Of a DNA stretch of 64,000 nucleotides, positions 61,321 through 64,000 are shown piece by piece. Made by a program: the position numbers and the translations under genes. Below the pieces are notes generated by a model. The model was given only the letters and a program-made list of their open reading frames with translations, made no database searches and was not told where the DNA came from. The stretch spans positions 997,256-1,061,255 of the forward strand of contig JAQFVV010012666.1 of the NCBI GenBank assembly GCA_028023455.1. Reading direction: 5' to 3'. This DNA comes from Epiperipatus broadwayi. Lineage: Eukaryota; Onychophora; Udeonychophora; Euonychophora; Peripatidae. Positions within the stretch are counted from its first letter, which is position 1. Every line of letters starts with the position of its first letter.

Positions 61321-64000
61321 TGTCAAACAATAAATATGATGACTAATTTGCATCTTACATTCCAGATAGAATGGGTGAGAAATACTGACATTCTTATAAT
61401 TGGAAACTGCTTGCTTTGTAGAGAGTCTTTTAGAGAGAGGATTCTGTAATAATCAATTTTTGTGTGTTTTGGAAGATCAAAAGTTTGATATTTCCAAGTC
61501 TGGTACATGAACAAACTATGTAGTCAAAAGTATCATCATGCCTCTTGCAGATTAGACAGGTAGAATCAAGGTTGTTAAGAAATCTCTTGTGGTGAAGGAA
61601 CCATTTAGTATGCATGGCTCACAAATTTACTTTTACTAGGTATTTTAAAAAATTAGGCTCTAAAGCTATGAACTTGAAAATAGAAGTAATTCTATGATTA
61701 GTGATGCCAAGCATTTGGGTCATTGAGATGATTTCAGGGTTGATTCAACAGTGAGCTTCCCAGATGGTGATTTTTGTATTATATGAAATTTTGTAAAATA
61801 GATGTATGTTGATTAAGAAGCTGGAGAAAATGGTCTAACCAGCATTTTTGAGGAGGAGGTCTGTTCATCAGTTGGATGGTTTCTGATATAGTAAAGGAAT
61901 ATGTTTTTATAAAAAAATATAAATTAATGTGTGAGACTTTTGGAATATAATTGAGTGGATGGAGTGAAAGGACATCCCATTAGATTTGTGATGGTAATGC
62001 ATCCTTGTCATGATTATAAATTTTGTGCTGTTTTTCCAAAAGGGTTAGCACATAGACTATTGTTTTTTTTAAAAGGCTTTTGTTGCTGTCATGATGTGGA
62101 GGAAGTAGGCTATTTTAGACATGACTTTCATGTTCAGTAGCGCTAATTTTCCCTGAATGGAGAAATACACCTTGGAAAGGGTTTGTATAATCTAAGATGT
62201 GGAATTGATTAAGGAGTTCTTCAATTTTTTGACATGGCTGTTAGAGACATGGAGATAGGGAAGCCAAGAATATCCTGGTCTTCAGCTATAAATCTAGATG
62301 AGACTTTCTTTCATGATAAAATTTTCCAAGAGGATGATTTGTTGGAGTTAAATTTTAGTTGCGAATTGAGGGAAATTTTATCCAATATTTTGTATAGTAC
62401 TGGGAGATGTTTCTGAGATGGCAATTTCATGAGGACATCATCCATATATGCAAATAGCTTGAAGGATTGTTTGATGTGAGGAATGTAAACTCTGGTGAAT
62501 GAGTTTTCTATATCTCTCAACAGGGGGGTGAGATAGCATGTAAATAGAATATCACTTAGAGGAGATCCTTGAAGAATAGATATATCAGGAGAGAACCCAT
62601 CTGTGTAAAACTGGTCTAAGGTGATGTGAATTTGCCTGTTGTAGGAAAGATTCTTCAGAACCTGAATAATTTGAGAGGGAATGTTGAGGTCTTTTAAAAT
62701 AGTAAGAAGTATATGAATATTGATGGAGTCAAAAGCCTATGTTATGTCTAGGTGGACTGCAATGGGTTTTGATAGATGTTTTAATCTAATGTTATCAAGG
62801 AGAATCTTGACTTCACCCATTGCTGTCAGGGCTTAAGATACTTTTCTTGCATATTGTGACTGAACAATATTACCTATTATTTTCTGCTGGATTTTCTCTT
62901 TAATTACACCTTCTATAACTTTGATTAAAATTGGAATCATGGAAATAGGCCTTATGTTATGGATGTTGGTTGTATCTTTGTTCTTCTTGATGAATGGCAT
63001 TCAGGCAATTGGGTAGAGGTTATTTATTTTCTCTTCTTTCAGTGGATAGATGATTGACCATGTTTATTATGATTGTAATGGCAAAGTCTCCAATGTGGGA
63101 AATTAGAAACTTTGGGATAGCATGTATCCTGGGATGAACACTGTCAGAAATTGCTGATAGATGTTTTTTAAGATCAGATGCTGTTATTACATGGCGTATA
63201 AAATATTGGTGATCCAGCCAGTAATTGATGGTCTTTGGAAAGTTATTTTGAAGATTGTTTTTGAAGTGAAAACCAATATGTTCAGTCATGTGATGTCCTG
63301 TGATATAGTTTACATTGATAATGAGGGAGGTTGGGGTGTTGTTTTTCGTAGCTCCCAATGCCCATTGCAAATATTCATGATTCCAGTAGTGCTGGGCAGT
63401 AAGAAAGTTTTGTGACATTTTAATAAAAATATACTCTGCAATAGCCAACTGTTTCTCTTATACTGAAGTTTTTAGTGATAGGTGTTTAATATAATCTGGT
63501 TTGGTTGAGCTTGTCTTTATTTTCCTATTGATTTGGTAAAGCTTGTTCATAAGTGTAGACTGACCTTTATTGTTCTTAGTATAGTGAACAATCAAGGATT
63601 GGATTATCCTAATGAAAGTGAACCAGGTTTCTTCTGGGGGCATTTTTAGTAAATTGATTTTGTGGAAGAGAATGTAAGCTTCAGATGGAATGGCTTTGGT
63701 CAAGGAAGCTTTAGTTAACATTCTGATTGACCTGTTGAGAAATGATGAGGTGTAGTTGGTTAGTTGTGATGTGGTTATAATAACATGATGGTCTGAGAAG
63801 GGATCTGGTTAAATAGTAGCTTCCAGACCATGATGGAGTTCAGTGGTTTACAACATCAGATCTATTAATGTTTGATACTTCTTGGTGCAGTATGAGTAGG
63901 CATTTTTGGGAAGAAGCCCCTGCCATTAATAAATCATCTTTTCAGCAAGTGAATATATTTGTTTGTAAAGTGATCATAGGAGATGTTGAAGTCCCCCAAG
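61321..64000 (-). mobile_element. APE-type non-LTR retrotransposon (LINE), continues beyond right edge
   Basis: Minus-strand pieces of one long ORF: endonuclease end with GDFN at the window edge (63985-64000) and SDHH near 63790, a connecting region (63721-63020), reverse transcriptase (about 63010-62310), and a C-terminal Cys-rich segment near 61500. The family is an APE-type LINE distinct from the RTE elsewhere in this window; I cannot place it in a clade from memory. Stops (for example within RKVS-stop-ALTAMG and DIT-stop-AFD) show it is inactive. Confidence 0.82.
61430..64000 (-). pseudogene. LINE ORF2-like polyprotein, disrupted, partial
   Basis: RT blocks in order: MPFIKKNKDTTNIHNIRPIS, then IPILIKVIEGVIKEKI, IAVHLDIT (stop) AFDSI for motif A, ILQGSPLSDILFTCYLTPLL for motif B, and SFKLFAYMDDVLM for motif C with both aspartates kept. 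Before them, TWFTFIRIIQSLIV and AHYWNHEYLQWAL-like residues form the connector. After the RT, a segment with CLICKRHDDTFDYIVCSC resembles the terminal Cys/His motif of many LINEs. The endonuclease contributes GDFN and SDHH only, as most of it lies outside the window. At least two in-frame stops are visible. Confidence 0.8.

Overview
This is a stretch of very AT-rich, gene-poor eukaryotic nuclear DNA, almost certainly from an invertebrate animal with a repeat-rich genome. The grounds are long (TA)n arrays every few kilobases, Penelope-like elements (PLEs) with GIY-YIG endonucleases, an RTE-type LINE, another APE-type LINE, LTR-retrotransposon remnants and hammerhead-ribozyme repeats, with no operon structure. 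I cannot name the species; a mollusc-like genome would fit, but nothing here is diagnostic. I found no convincing single-copy host gene, tRNA, rRNA or CRISPR array. Most short open frames are translations of (TA)n or chance AT-rich frames.

Layout. 1-780 (-): an uninterrupted 260-codon frame leaving the window at the left edge, probably the N-terminus of a retroelement Gag-like protein, with a repeat-bearing leader to about 2.3 kb. 4.56-5.05 kb: tandem duplication. 6.77-7.30 kb: two (TA)n arrays bracketing a hammerhead ribozyme motif. 10.78-12.43 kb (-): PLE family A (RT plus GIY-YIG), interrupted by a short RTE insertion with a 13-bp target-site duplication. 22.18-22.93 kb (+): PLE family B 3' fragment between inverted repeats. 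23.3-23.9 kb: a repeat unit of about 412 bp carrying a hammerhead motif. 26.6-29.7 kb (-): a decayed LTR element (LTR remnant, primer-binding-site candidate, repeat leader, long coiled-coil/basic ORF). 31.7-33.1 kb: head-to-head PLE family C fragments. 34.3-34.7 kb: a solo LTR of the family seen at 29.5 kb. 37.3-38.4 and 44.5-45.0 kb (-): further PLE-B pieces. 42.6-42.9 kb: (TA)n plus a near-perfect hairpin. 51.8-52.6 kb: (TA)n followed by two hammerhead units in inverted orientation. 52.6-55.4 kb (-): a nearly full-length but decayed RTE LINE. About 60.4-64.0 kb (-): an APE-type LINE that continues past the right edge.

How the parts relate. The recurring theme is self-cleaving-ribozyme repeats and PLE ends abutting (TA)n arrays. 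Four hammerhead motifs were found by eye: three in one repeat family and one unrelated. All keep every core nucleotide and can form stems I, II and a very short stem III, the architecture known from PLE terminal repeats and small animal retrozymes. The PLEs could have supplied reverse transcriptase to such non-autonomous units, but none of the PLE copies here is intact.
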